Source of the DNA: Pseudomonadota bacterium
GTDB lineage: Bacteria > Pseudomonadota > Gammaproteobacteria > Burkholderiales > Thiobacteraceae
Length of the DNA stretch: 64,000 nucleotides
Direction of reading: 5' to 3'
NCBI GenBank assembly: GCA_021812385.1
Contig: JAKANO010000004.1
Location: forward strand, 124,001 to 188,000
Shown: positions 53,898 through 62,090 of the stretch, piece after piece
How the letters are laid out: every line of letters starts with the position of its first letter
Numbering within the stretch: the stretch's first letter is position 1
Translations under genes and position numbers: made by a program
Notes under the pieces: model-generated
What the model was told of the DNA's origin: nothing
The model's input: the letters and a program-made list of their open reading frames with translations, nothing else
Database searches by the model: none

Positions 53898-54766
53898 AAG
53901 TCTTGATCACCGGCGCTAATGGCCAAGTGGGTTGGGAATTGCAGCGTGCGCTGGCGCCCTTGGGCGAGGTGGTGGCGCTAAGTCATGCACAGCTGGACTT
54001 GGCCAATGCAGATGCGATCCGCCAGGCGCTGCGTCATGCCGCACCGGACTTGATCGTGAACGCCGCGGCCTATACCGCGGTCGATCGCGCCGAAGAGGAG
54101 CCAGCATTGGCGCAAGCGGTGAATGGCGACGCGCCTGGCATCCTTGCCGAGGAAGCGCAGCGATTGCATGCCGCGTTGGTGCATTATTCCACCGACTATG
54201 TGTTCGACGGCAGCAAAGGCGCACCGTATGAAGAGATCGATGCGACCAATCCGCGCAGCGTATACGGCGCGACCAAGCTAGCCGGGGAGAAAGCGATTAG
54301 CGCCGTGGATTGCGCCCACCTGATTTTGCGTACCAGTTGGGTGTACGGTGCGCGCGGCAAAAATTTCTTGCTCACCATGCAGCGCTTGGCGCGCGAGCGC
54401 GAGGAATTGCGTGTAGTGGACGACCAGCACGGTGCGCCCACCTGGAGCCGCATGCTGGCCGAGGCCACCGCCAGCATCGTCAGCCAATGCCTGCACCAAG
54501 GCACGGTGGCTGACCGCTTGCGCGACAAGGGCGGCCTGTACCATCTCAGCGCCGCCGGCCAGACCACTTGGTTTGGCTTTGCCAGCGCGATTGTGGCGCA
54601 GGGCGAGAAGCTGCCGCGCATGACACCCATCACCACCGCCGACTACCCGCTACCCGCGGCACGCCCGGCTTATTCGGTACTCGCCAACGACAAGATCGCG
54701 CGCCATTTCGGCATTCGCCTACCAGATTGGCAACACAGCTTGGGCCAATGCCTGGAGCTCAATTAA
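53894..54766 (+). CDS. rfbD: dTDP-4-dehydrorhamnose reductase
   Basis: ATG at 53894 overlaps the rfbC stop. The 290-aa NAD(P)H-dependent SDR has the GxxGxxG dinucleotide motif (LITGANGQVGWELQ), LIVNAAAYTAVDRAEEE, STDYVFDGSKGAPYEE, the catalytic YGATK (Tyr-x3-Lys) and ILRTSWVYGARGKNFLLTM. It performs the last step to dTDP-L-rhamnose for O-antigen or exopolysaccharide. Unusually it stands without rfbA/rfbB and next to a lytic transglycosylase. Confidence 0.97.
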   Translation: MKVLITGANGQVGWELQRALAPLGEVVALSHAQLDLANADAIRQALRHAAPDLIVNAAAYTAVDRAEEEPALAQAVNGDAPGILAEEAQRLHAALVHYSTDYVFDGSKGAPYEEIDATNPRSVYGATKLAGEKAISAVDCAHLILRTSWVYGARGKNFLLTMQRLAREREELRVVDDQHGAPTWSRMLAEATASIVSQCLHQGTVADRLRDKGGLYHLSAAGQTTWFGFASAIVAQGEKLPRMTPITTADYPLPAARPAYSVLANDKIARHFGIRLPDWQHSLGQCLELN

Positions 54767-54925
54767 ATTTAGCCAGAACCTGGGCAGCGGCCTTAAGTCC
54801 TGGCCGGCTTGCGGCAAGCGGGCCGTGCGTCTAGAATAGCCAGCTACGTCGCGCTAAAGTAGCTAATAAATCAATAGCGCGGTCTGCCCGGTTTTTAAAC
54901 CATCAAATAGAGTAGAGTGAGGAAA

Positions 54926-55243
54926 ATGAAGAAATACGCTATAGCCAGTCTGGTTCTGCTAGCTGCTGCAAGCGGCGCTGCTTTCGGCGCGGGCGATGCG
55001 GCTGCCGGCCAACACAAAACTTCGATGTGTGCCGGTTGTCACGGCATTCCCGGTTACCGCACCGTTTACCCGGAGGTTTATCCGGTGCCGAAATTGGGCG
55101 GTCAGCACGCGCAATATATCGTGGATGCGCTGAAGGCCTATAAGTCCGGTGAACGCAAGTTCCCGACCATGCAGGCGATTGCCGCCAGCTTGTCGGATCA
55201 GGATATGGAAGACCTGGCGGCATATTATGCCGAGGCTAAATAA
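54926..55243 (+). CDS. Small class I cytochrome c, 105 aa
   Basis: ATG at 54926 after GAGG. Signal peptide MKKYAIASLVLLAAASGAAFG, haem site SMCAGCHGIPG (CxxCH) and a C-terminal MQAIAASLSDQDMEDLAAYYA with a possible Met ligand in the FPTM stretch. It is a monohaem periplasmic cytochrome of the c4/c5-like half type. The next gene 13 bp away is another monohaem cytochrome of similar length, so the pair is a likely tandem duplication working in electron transfer. Confidence 0.93.
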   Translation: MKKYAIASLVLLAAASGAAFGAGDAAAGQHKTSMCAGCHGIPGYRTVYPEVYPVPKLGGQHAQYIVDALKAYKSGERKFPTMQAIAASLSDQDMEDLAAYYAEAK

Positions 55244-55256
55244 CAAGGTGATGATA

Positions 55257-55589
55257 ATGAATAAATACACGATGATTGCGGCCATGACCTTGAGCCTGGC
55301 ACTGACGACTTCGGCATCGGCCATGACTGGCAATGCCGCTGCAGGAAAAGAAAAAGCGACCACAGTTTGCGCCGCGTGCCATGGCCCGGACGGCAATAGC
55401 CCGACGCCTGCTTTCCCCAAGCTGGCGGGCCAAAACGAAGGTTACTTGGTGGCGATGTTGAAGCATTACCGCAGCAAGCAGCGCACCAATGCGATCATGA
55501 CCGGCCAAGCTGAAAACTTAACCGATCAACAGATCGCCGATCTGGCTGCGTATTTTTCGCAGCAAACCGGATTGCAGGTTAAGCGCTGA
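55257..55589 (+). CDS. Small class I cytochrome c, 110 aa
   Basis: AAGGTG is six bases before the ATG at 55257. Signal peptide MNKYTMIAAMTLSLALTTSASA, haem site TTVCAACHGPDGNSP (CxxCH), and TNAIMTGQAENLTDQQIADLAAYFS, where the Met in AIMTGQA is a good axial ligand. Homologous to the cytochrome before it and to each half of cytochrome c4. Followed by a strong terminator. Confidence 0.94.
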   Translation: MNKYTMIAAMTLSLALTTSASAMTGNAAAGKEKATTVCAACHGPDGNSPTPAFPKLAGQNEGYLVAMLKHYRSKQRTNAIMTGQAENLTDQQIADLAAYFSQQTGLQVKR

Positions 55590-55607
55590 TTATCCAAATG
55601 CAGAATT

Positions 55608-55643
55608 AAAAAAACCGGAGCGAAACTGCTCCGGTTTTTTTTT
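55608..55643 (+). terminator. Rho-independent terminator of the cytochrome pair
   Basis: Stem AAACCGGAGC (55612-55621) with GCTCCGGTTT (55628-55637), six-base loop, followed by a run of T. An A-run precedes it, so it may act for the reverse-strand receptor gene too. Confidence 0.92.
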
Positions 55644-55679
55644 GCGCAAGCTAAATGCCGTGCTGGGCGTGAATGCCCA

Positions 55680-57266
55680 TTAAGTGCGAAAACGGCCAAT
55701 CGCGTCCTGTAAGCTGCGCTCCATTTTCCGCAGTTCCTGCGCCGATTCGAAGGTTTTATGCACGGCACGCGTGCTGGCTTCGCACATTTCCTCGATATGC
55801 GCCATGTCGCGGGCGAGCATGCTGCTGGCAGATGCCTGCTCTTCGGTGGCGGTTTGAATGCTATCGACGCCATCGGTGGCGCGCACGACGGAATGCATCG
55901 ACTCGGCAATGATTTGCGAGAATGCATTCATGGTTTCTTGCATCTGCGCGAGATGGCTTAGCCCTTCGGTAATCGAATGCTCGGCGCTGTCCGACTGCTT
56001 TTCGATGGATTGTGTAATGTCATCGATTTCGCGCGCCGACGAGGCGGACTTCTCCGCCAGTTTCCGCACTTCATCCGCGACCACGGCGAATCCGCGCCCT
56101 TGTTCACCTGCGCGCGCTGCTTCGATGGCGGCATTCAAGGCCAGTAGATTGGTCTGATCCGCGATATCGCGCACTTGCTTGGTCATTTGCGTGATTTTTC
56201 GCGTGCTGGAAACGAACTCACCGACCGACATGGCCATTGTGTTCACGATATGTTCGATGGTGTTAATGCCGCTGACCACACGGGTAATATTCTCGTTACC
56301 GGATTGTGTACTTTTCAGGCTGATATGCGCATCTGCCCGCACTTTTTTGGTGTTGTCGGCCACCGAGGCAATGCTGGCCGACATCTCTTCCACGGCCGAT
56401 GCACCGGAAAGCGCGGCTTCGTTTTGCTCTTCGACATTGTGTTTCACTTCTTCCGCCACCTCGGTCAAGGCGTTGGTCGCATGCGAGAGATTGTCGATAC
56501 CGGATTGCACTTCGCGCGTAATGCCGCGCAGGGTCAGGATGAGCGCATTGAATGCCTTGGCGGCTTGGCCGATTTCATCGTCCGAATGCACCGGTGCGCG
56601 ATGCGACAAGTTTCCATCGCTTTGAATCGCCATCATCACCTCGCGCAGCGCATTCAGCGGCGCCCCGATGGTTTTGCACAGCAGGGGTAAAGCCGCAACG
56701 GCCAAGCCCAGGTTGACGGCCGCTGCAACATACGCGGAAAAGCCGAATGCCGCAGTCAACAAAGGCGACAGGCACAGTACGCCTAAAGCCAGGCCCAGCT
56801 TGACGCGTATTCTCAGGTTGCCTAAGCGGGTAAACAGCGCTTGGATGCGATGCTTATTCCCGGCTTTCAAATCTTGATACAGATGTTCGGCTTGCTCGAT
56901 TTGCTGGCGCGAAGGTTTGGTGCGCACGGAAATGTAGCCGGTGATTTCGCCATTCTGGATAGTCGGCGTGACATTCGCTTCGACCCAATAGTGGTCGCCA
57001 TTTTTACAGCGGTTTTTGACGATGCCATTCCATAACTTGCCTTGTTTCACCGTCTTCCATAAGTCGGCAAAGGCTTCCGGCGGCATGTCGGGATGGCGCA
57101 CGACGTTGTGCGATTGGCCCAACAACTCGTCCTTCTCGAAGCCGCTGATCTCGATGAAATCCGGATTGACGTCGCTGATCATGCCTTTGCGATCGGTCTT
57201 GGAAATGATGATTGCGCTTTCGCGGTAAGAAAGTTCGCGTTGCGTAACGGGCGTATTGATCTTCAT
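55680..57266 (-). CDS. Aer-like PAS-containing methyl-accepting chemotaxis protein, 528 aa
   Basis: N-terminal PAS domain ([59 protein letters not shown]), as in the FAD-binding redox sensor Aer, then two closely spaced membrane helices, a HAMP-like part and an MCP signalling domain with [34 protein letters not shown]. No periplasmic ligand domain. Should steer swimming according to redox or oxygen state. A sigma28-type promoter lies about 95 bp upstream. Confidence 0.94.
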   Translation of the reverse strand: MKINTPVTQRELSYRESAIIISKTDRKGMISDVNPDFIEISGFEKDELLGQSHNVVRHPDMPPEAFADLWKTVKQGKLWNGIVKNRCKNGDHYWVEANVTPTIQNGEITGYISVRTKPSRQQIEQAEHLYQDLKAGNKHRIQALFTRLGNLRIRVKLGLALGVLCLSPLLTAAFGFSAYVAAAVNLGLAVAALPLLCKTIGAPLNALREVMMAIQSDGNLSHRAPVHSDDEIGQAAKAFNALILTLRGITREVQSGIDNLSHATNALTEVAEEVKHNVEEQNEAALSGASAVEEMSASIASVADNTKKVRADAHISLKSTQSGNENITRVVSGINTIEHIVNTMAMSVGEFVSSTRKITQMTKQVRDIADQTNLLALNAAIEAARAGEQGRGFAVVADEVRKLAEKSASSAREIDDITQSIEKQSDSAEHSITEGLSHLAQMQETMNAFSQIIAESMHSVVRATDGVDSIQTATEEQASASSMLARDMAHIEEMCEASTRAVHKTFESAQELRKMERSLQDAIGRFRT

Positions 57267-57360
57267 CGGCAGTCCTTCTTGTGAGCACTTTTCAGGTTAA
57301 AAGGCTAAGGCGTGTTCGATTTTGCTTGGTCGTTCACGCACAACTAGATATCCACAAGAC

Positions 57361-57387
57361 TTATCGGTAAAGCCGTAAAAAAGTTAA
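57361..57387 (-). promoter_or_regulatory. Sigma28 (FliA)-type promoter of the Aer-like receptor
   Basis: On the reverse strand TTAACTTT (57387-57380), 11 bases, ACCGATAA (57368-57361). Matches to the TAAAGTTT-N11-GCCGATAA consensus are 6 of 8 and 7 of 8 with exact spacing. The leader to the ATG at 57266 would be about 88 bases. Confidence 0.65.
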
Positions 57388-57418
57388 GGGTATTCGAGGG
57401 GTGTACTTTGCTACGGCG

Positions 57419-57850
57419 TCAGGCCCCGATTTTGCGATCCAGGCAATCGAAGTAGATGCCGGCATCCGGACTTGTTTGCTGCCGTTGGGATTGCCAAATC
57501 ATTTCCGCCAGGCATTCCATGAGCGCATGCTGGGCTGCGTGCGGATCGCCGCTTTGCGCCAATAAGGCGCTGTAGCGTTGTTTAATACCCGGCGGTTGGT
57601 CGATGGAGTATTGCTCGTTGATGGCCAGGTGCAGGCTTAAGTGCAAGAAAGGATTGGTGCTGCCGAGTTCGGGCGGGTAATCGCTGTCCATGTAGCGCTC
57701 AGGCTGGGACAGCATGGCGTGGTACTCCGGGTGTTGCAACACCACTTCCAGCACCATGGCCTCGATGCCGGCGACCGGTTCTTGTGCTTGGTATTTGCGC
57801 CAGGTGTCGAAAAATAGGCGGCGCGCGTCTTCGCGACTGGGATTAAACAT
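57419..57850 (-). CDS. DUF1841 protein, 143 aa
   Basis: Small soluble protein with the family pattern MFNPSREDARRLFFDTWRKY, MVLEVVLQHPEYHAML, YPPELGSTNPFLHLSLHLAI and ECLAEMIWQSQRQ. DUF1841 proteins are frequent in beta- and gammaproteobacteria and have no proven function. The start overlaps the stop of the FIST gene by 8 bp, so the two are co-transcribed. Confidence 0.92.
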   Translation of the reverse strand: MFNPSREDARRLFFDTWRKYQAQEPVAGIEAMVLEVVLQHPEYHAMLSQPERYMDSDYPPELGSTNPFLHLSLHLAINEQYSIDQPPGIKQRYSALLAQSGDPHAAQHALMECLAEMIWQSQRQQTSPDAGIYFDCLDRKIGA

Positions 57851-58940
57851 CGGCGTTGAATAAGCCCAGCACGGCGGAGTATTGGAAGATTTCGTTTTCG
57901 TGGTTCAAGGGGCCGATTTCGCCGTTGCCGTAAAAGCCGATCAGCGGCATGCCGGGGTAGCGGCCGGTCACCAAATCCAGATCGCGGTCGATGCCGCCAT
58001 AGAAATACGGACCGCGCCCCATGCACGGGAAGAACAAGCCGAAATCGGGCGATGCCGTTTGCGTTTGATCCATGCGCTCCAAGGTCTTGCGCATATCGCG
58101 CTCCGCCGCCAAGGGCTGGCGCAATGCCCAAAACAGGCGCTCGCCCGGCATCAGGCGCGACGACAGCGTGACCGAGCGATCGTCGGCATTAGTGGAAATG
58201 ATCGGCGATAGCCGGTAGCGGCCTTCGGTAATGGCATGCTCCGGATCGCCGAACGTGACGCCGGCCAGCAATAAGTGCAAGGGCAGGTGTTCCTGTTCGC
58301 GCACTTCCAACGGCAGTTCGCGCGCCAGCAGATTGAGCGCGGGCTGCGCGCTGAGGGTGATGACATCGTAGCCGCTCACCTGCGTGATTTCGAGCGGCTC
58401 GGACAAGGCGCGGATGCCTTGCGATACGCCAACTTGTCCGTGCGCGCCGTGGATCAGGGTTTCGCAGCGACCCAGCGCGGATACCTTCGCGCCGCACCAG
58501 ACTTTAAACGGGCCTTGGCCGGTGGCGTCGCCGGATACGCCGCCGAAGCGTTGCCCTGGCGCTTTAATCCAGGCGCTGTTGATGGCGTTGGGCGCGGCGA
58601 GCGAGAGGATCAGCGTTTCCGGCTCAACTTCATGCGCCGGCGTGAGTGAAACATCGCCGCCGAACACCATGGCCGCTGCGGCCGGCACGTCCAGCACCCA
58701 GTCTTCTTCGGTAAAAATTCCAGCCGCGGAACAGCCGATGACTTGCATGCAATTCGAGGCTTTCGAAGCGGCAAGCAAAGCGGGCTGGGGATCGCGCGCG
58801 AATTCCGGCGTTAAAAACAGCAATACACTGTTGGCGTGCGTGAGCTGCGCGCGCTCCATGGCGGTCGCGACGGCTTGGTGCGCCAAGTCTTCATGGGCAC
58901 TGAGGCCACGGACTAGGGATGTTGCGATCGGCGTGGTCAT
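57843..58940 (-). CDS. FIST-domain sensory protein, 365 aa
   Basis: FIST N- and C-domains: HANSVLLFLTPEFARDPQPALLAASK, MQVIGCSAAGIFTEEDWVLD (typical IGCSTAG-like stretch), and a C-terminal part with GRGPYFYGGIDRDLDLV and PLIGFYGNGEIGPLNHENEI (the IGFFGNGEIGP signature). FIST proteins are presumed sensors of amino acids or other small ligands, often linked to signalling proteins. Here it is paired with DUF1841. Confidence 0.93.
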   Translation of the reverse strand: MTTPIATSLVRGLSAHEDLAHQAVATAMERAQLTHANSVLLFLTPEFARDPQPALLAASKASNCMQVIGCSAAGIFTEEDWVLDVPAAAAMVFGGDVSLTPAHEVEPETLILSLAAPNAINSAWIKAPGQRFGGVSGDATGQGPFKVWCGAKVSALGRCETLIHGAHGQVGVSQGIRALSEPLEITQVSGYDVITLSAQPALNLLARELPLEVREQEHLPLHLLLAGVTFGDPEHAITEGRYRLSPIISTNADDRSVTLSSRLMPGERLFWALRQPLAAERDMRKTLERMDQTQTASPDFGLFFPCMGRGPYFYGGIDRDLDLVTGRYPGMPLIGFYGNGEIGPLNHENEIFQYSAVLGLFNADV

Positions 58941-58971
58941 AAAATTTTGCGTATCCTAGAAAAATAGTTCT

Positions 58972-59082
58972 AACCGCCAAGATGCCAAGTACACCAAGAA
59001 AAACCAAGTCATTCTTAGTCTTTGGTTCCCCTGTTGGGTGATGCGTATGTTTTCGAAAAGCCTTTTGGCGACTTGGCGGTTT
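58972..59082. mobile_element. MITE-like element with AACCGCCAAG inverted ends
   Basis: Left end AACCGCCAAGATGCCAAG (from 58972) and right end CTTGGCGGTTT (to 59082) form imperfect terminal inverted repeats of about 18 bp around roughly 75 bp of AT-richer DNA with no gene. Similar ACCGCCAAG elements recur in many proteobacterial genomes. It sits between the FIST gene promoter region and nth. Confidence 0.6.
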
Positions 59083-59099
59083 AATAGACGTTTCTACGA

Positions 59100-59741
59100 T
59101 CATTCGTCCCTTGGGGTTTTCTGCTTGTACTCGCACAAGTCGCGCAGCATGCATTCGGGGCAATTCGGCTTGCGCGCTTTGCACACATAGCGGCCATGCA
59201 GGATGAGCCAATGGTGTGCGTCCTTGAGGAATTCTTCAGGGATGAATTTTAGCAGTTTCCGCTCCACTTCCAGCACGGTTTTCCCGGGCGCGATGCCGAT
59301 GCGATTTGCGACGCGAAAAATATGCGTGTCGACGGCGATGGTCGGCTCGCCGAAGGCGGTGTTGAGAATCACATTCGCGGTTTTGCGCCCCACGCCCGGC
59401 AAGCTCTCCAAGGCCTCGCGCGTGCGCGGCACTTCGCCGCCATGCTGCTCCACCAAGATTTTGCAGGCGGCGATGATGTGCCGGGCTTTGCTGTGATACA
59501 GGCCGATGCTTTGGATGTAGCGCTCCAATCCTGCAATGCCCAGCTGATAAATCGCAGTTGGCGTGTTGGCCTTGGGAAACAGCTTGCGCGTGGCGAGATT
59601 CACGCCTTTGTCGGTGGCTTGCGCCGAAAGAATCACCGCGATCAGCAACTCGAAGGGGGTTTTGTATTCGAGCTCGGTGGTGGGATGCGGATTCAGCTCG
59701 CGCAGGCGCGCAAAAATTTCATGGCGTTTGGCGGGATTCAT
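59100..59741 (-). CDS. nth: Endonuclease III
   Basis: The 213-aa DNA glycosylase/AP lyase repairs oxidised pyrimidines. Helix-hairpin-helix LESLPGVGRKTANVILNTAF with the catalytic Lys, AVDTHIFRVANRIG with the catalytic Asp, and the [4Fe-4S] ligands C-x6-C-x2-C-x5-C in VCKARKPNCPECMLRDLC are complete. Length is standard. It starts 17 bp downstream of the previous reverse gene's region and is followed by a MITE-like element. Confidence 0.97.
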   Translation of the reverse strand: MNPAKRHEIFARLRELNPHPTTELEYKTPFELLIAVILSAQATDKGVNLATRKLFPKANTPTAIYQLGIAGLERYIQSIGLYHSKARHIIAACKILVEQHGGEVPRTREALESLPGVGRKTANVILNTAFGEPTIAVDTHIFRVANRIGIAPGKTVLEVERKLLKFIPEEFLKDAHHWLILHGRYVCKARKPNCPECMLRDLCEYKQKTPRDE

Positions 59742-59777
59742 GTTCGATTCAGTAAGCTTGATTGCAATCCGGCAGCG

Positions 59778-60320
59778 TTAAAAAGATATCTGCGGCAGGC
59801 TATCCAGGAATGCCTTGCCGCAGCCTTTCAGCCGCACCTGCTCTTTGGTAATGCGGGTAGGAAATACAATTCTAGAGCCAATCATCCCGACAATGATGAA
59901 TAGCAGCATGGATATCCCGCCGATGATGCCCCAGCCGCTGCTTTTCAGCGAGATGCCAACAAATACGAGTCCCAGTCCCAGCAGGAATCCGCCCCAGCCA
60001 ATGGCCAAGAATAGCCGGCGCCGATTGCGGTGCGCGTCACACAGCGCGGGGGCTATGTCGGCTTTTTTTCGCACGACGATGGCAACGATGATGTAGATGG
60101 GAATGCTGAGAAAAAACAGCACATACCAGCCCGGATGATGCCAGTAAATTTTGCGTGTCTTGATCGGCGTCAACGCGGGTTGGTTGCATTTCACACAGCG
60201 CGGCGGCAAGGTGCTGCCGACTTGCATCACCAGCAATTTGTCTTCGCGCCAGCAGGCGTTGTTTGTCTCTTTCTCAAGCGCCGCGCGCGGCGGGGCATAT
60301 GGATTGAATTCTTGAGTCAT
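59778..60320 (-). CDS. Membrane protein with N-terminal zinc-ribbon-like part, 180 aa
   Basis: ATG at 60320 after GGAGCG. N-terminus MTQEFNPYAPPRAALEKETN is the NPYxPP start common to small bacterial membrane proteins. A CxxC in LPPRCVKCNQPALTP resembles half a zinc site. Then four membrane helices (WYVLFFLSIPIYIIVAIVV, LFLAIGWGGFLLGLGLVFVG, IIGGISMLLFIIVGMIGS). Function unknown. No partner gene is suggested by its position. Confidence 0.8.
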   Translation of the reverse strand: MTQEFNPYAPPRAALEKETNNACWREDKLLVMQVGSTLPPRCVKCNQPALTPIKTRKIYWHHPGWYVLFFLSIPIYIIVAIVVRKKADIAPALCDAHRNRRRLFLAIGWGGFLLGLGLVFVGISLKSSGWGIIGGISMLLFIIVGMIGSRIVFPTRITKEQVRLKGCGKAFLDSLPQISF

Positions 60321-60449
60321 GTTGCGCTCCCTGTTTTTTGTTTGTGATGTCGCCGTAGCGTGTGGATTATGCCTTTTAGCGGCGTACAAAACAAAACGTG
60401 CCGAACATAGTGCCTCGTTTTGTAGCCGGTTAGATGAAAAAATGATGTC

Positions 60450-60480
60450 CTTAAGCCGCGCTTAAGATTGTGCGGATAGT
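60450..60480 (+). promoter_or_regulatory. PmrA/QseB-type box and -10 of the SHP operon
   Basis: CTTAAG-CCGCG-CTTAAG (60450-60466) is an exact direct repeat of the half-site recognised by PmrA/BasR/QseB-like OmpR-family regulators (YTTAAK-N5-YTTAAK). A -10-like GATAGT (60475-60480) follows eight bases on. The operon's own downstream regulator is of this subfamily, so autoregulation is likely. Confidence 0.6.
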
Positions 60481-60516
60481 GTGCACGCCTGAGCAGTCCA
60501 TTTTCAGGAGTTAATC

Positions 60517-60936
60517 ATGCGTAGCATTCGATTGTGTCAAACACTTGCCCTTATTTTAGGCGCTTCATTCGCCCTCTTCGCGTTGGCGGAAACCCCGGCG
60601 GATTTCCTCAAGCAATTCGAGGCGGCGGCGCGCCAGGAGTCGGCGGCTTTCCAAGGCTTCTCTGCCCAGCGCGGCGATGCCTTCTTTCACGCGACGCATG
60701 GCCGGGAATGGAGTTGTTCCTCGTGCCACACGCAAAATCCCAGTGCCGAGGGCAAGCATGCCAAGACCGATAAACGCATTGCGCCGCTCGCGCCCGCCGC
60801 GAATGCCCAGCGCTTCACCCAGCCGGACAAGGTGGAGAAATGGTTCAAGCGCAACTGCAACGATGTACTCGGCAGGGCCTGCACCGCCCAAGAGAAGGGC
60901 GACGTGCTGAGCTATCTCATCACCCTGAAAAAATAG
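60517..60936 (+). CDS. SHP-type (DUF1924) oxygen-binding cytochrome c
   Basis: CAGGAG precedes the ATG. Signal peptide MRSIRLCQTLALILGASFAL then ALA. Haem site WSCSSCHTQNPSAEGKHAKT (CxxCH). DUF1924 is the family of sphaeroides haem protein (SHP), in which an Asn ligand next to a disulfide swings away so the haem can bind O2 or NO. Here WFKRNCNDVLGRACTAQEKG gives candidate Asn ligands N113 or N115 and the cysteine pair. It is the first gene of an operon with a dihaem cytochrome and a cytochrome b561, its known partners in Rhodobacter sphaeroides. Confidence 0.93.
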   Translation: MRSIRLCQTLALILGASFALFALAETPADFLKQFEAAARQESAAFQGFSAQRGDAFFHATHGREWSCSSCHTQNPSAEGKHAKTDKRIAPLAPAANAQRFTQPDKVEKWFKRNCNDVLGRACTAQEKGDVLSYLITLKK

Positions 60937-60945
60937 GAGAAACAA

Positions 60946-61416
60946 ATGAAAATTTTAAACCGCTTCATTAAATATTTATGGCCCGTCGCGGCTGGTTGCT
61001 TGCTGAGCTTCGGCGCCAGTGCCGATGCGCATATTTCTTCTGCCAACAATCCGACCTGGAAGGCCGAGTGCAGCAGTTGCCATGTCGCCTATCCGCCCTC
61101 TCTATTGCCGGCGGATTCGTGGCGCGCGCTGATGTCGGGGCTGGATAAGCACTTCGGTGTGGATGCCAGTGTCGATGCCAAGTCGGCCGCCGAGATCGGC
61201 GCATTTTTGCAGAAGAATGCCGGCAGAAATCGCGGCGCATCGACCAAGCCGATCCTGCGCATTACCGAAACGCCGTGGTTCAAACGAGAGCACGACGAGG
61301 TCGGCGCGGCGGTATGGAAGAACCCGAAGGTCAAGAGCGCTTCCAATTGCGCGGCCTGTCATAGCGGCGCCGAGCAGGGAAATTTCAGCGAGCACGGCGT
61401 ACGGATACCACGATAA
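60946..61416 (+). CDS. Dihaem cytochrome c (DHC type), 156 aa
   Basis: GGAG lies before the ATG. Signal peptide to about residue 26 (GASADA). Two haem sites: KAECSSCHVAYPPSLLPADSW and SNCAACHSGAEQGNF. The spacing and the W-RALMSGLDKHFGVDASVD region fit DHC, the electron donor to SHP. Its stop codon is part of the first unit of a 10-bp repeat array before the next gene. Confidence 0.93.
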   Translation: MKILNRFIKYLWPVAAGCLLSFGASADAHISSANNPTWKAECSSCHVAYPPSLLPADSWRALMSGLDKHFGVDASVDAKSAAEIGAFLQKNAGRNRGASTKPILRITETPWFKREHDEVGAAVWKNPKVKSASNCAACHSGAEQGNFSEHGVRIPR

Positions 61417-61471
61417 ATAGGGACAAATAGGGACAAATAGGGATAAATAGGGATAAATAGGGATAAATAGG
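61412..61471. repeat. Six tandem 10-bp repeats (GAYAAATAGG)
   Basis: Six exact-length units, GATAAATAGG or GACAAATAGG, start at 61412, 61422, 61432, 61442, 61452 and 61462. The first contains the TAA stop of the dihaem cytochrome gene and the last merges into TAGGAG, the ribosome site of the cytochrome b561 gene. The array fills the whole spacer. Confidence 0.95.
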
Positions 61472-61480
61472 AGAACGATC

Positions 61481-62086
61481 ATGCGTAACAAAATTCTGGT
61501 GTGGGATTTACCGACCCGCCTGTTTCACTGGATGCTCGCGGCGTCTTTTATCGGCGCTTTTCTCACCGCGGAGTCGGAATACTGGCGCGCTATCCATGTG
61601 GCCTTGGGTTATACCGTCATCGGCCTGATCGCCTTTCGGCTGATCTGGGGCGTGGTGGGAACGCGTTATGCGCGCTTCAGTTCGTTCGCCTTTGGGCCAT
61701 CCAAAGTGCTGGTCTATGTGAAGTCGCTTGTGAACAGAACGCCGCAGCATTATGTCGGCCACAACCCGGCAGGCAGTTGGGTGATCTATGGCCTGCTGGT
61801 GTTGGGATTGCTGTCGGGTGCTACGGGCTACGCGGTCTATAACGAAATTGGCGGCGACTGGTTCGAGGAATTGCACGAGGGCGCGGCCAACATGATGCTG
61901 GGCCTGGTTGGGGTGCACGTCGCCGGTGTATTGGTGAGCAGCCTGCTGCATCGTGAAAATCTCGTGCGCTCCATGATCGACGGCTACAAGTGGGGCGAGC
62001 CGGGGCAGGGAATACGCCGCATGCGCTGGCTGGTCGGGATCGGATTGATTTTCGGTGTTGCGGCGCTCTGGAGTAAGTTAATCTAG
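61481..62086 (+). CDS. Cytochrome b561-family membrane protein
   Basis: TAGGAG precedes the ATG. Four membrane helices with haem-ligand histidines: DLPTRLFHWMLAASFIGAFL, EYWRAIHVALGYTVIGLIAF, YGLLVLGLLSGATGYAVYNE and ELHEGAANMMLGLVGVHVAG. It likely carries electrons from the quinol pool to the dihaem cytochrome and SHP. Only 4 bp separate it from the response regulator gene. Confidence 0.95.
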   Translation: MRNKILVWDLPTRLFHWMLAASFIGAFLTAESEYWRAIHVALGYTVIGLIAFRLIWGVVGTRYARFSSFAFGPSKVLVYVKSLVNRTPQHYVGHNPAGSWVIYGLLVLGLLSGATGYAVYNEIGGDWFEELHEGAANMMLGLVGVHVAGVLVSSLLHRENLVRSMIDGYKWGEPGQGIRRMRWLVGIGLIFGVAALWSKLI

Positions 62087-62090
62087 CGTT

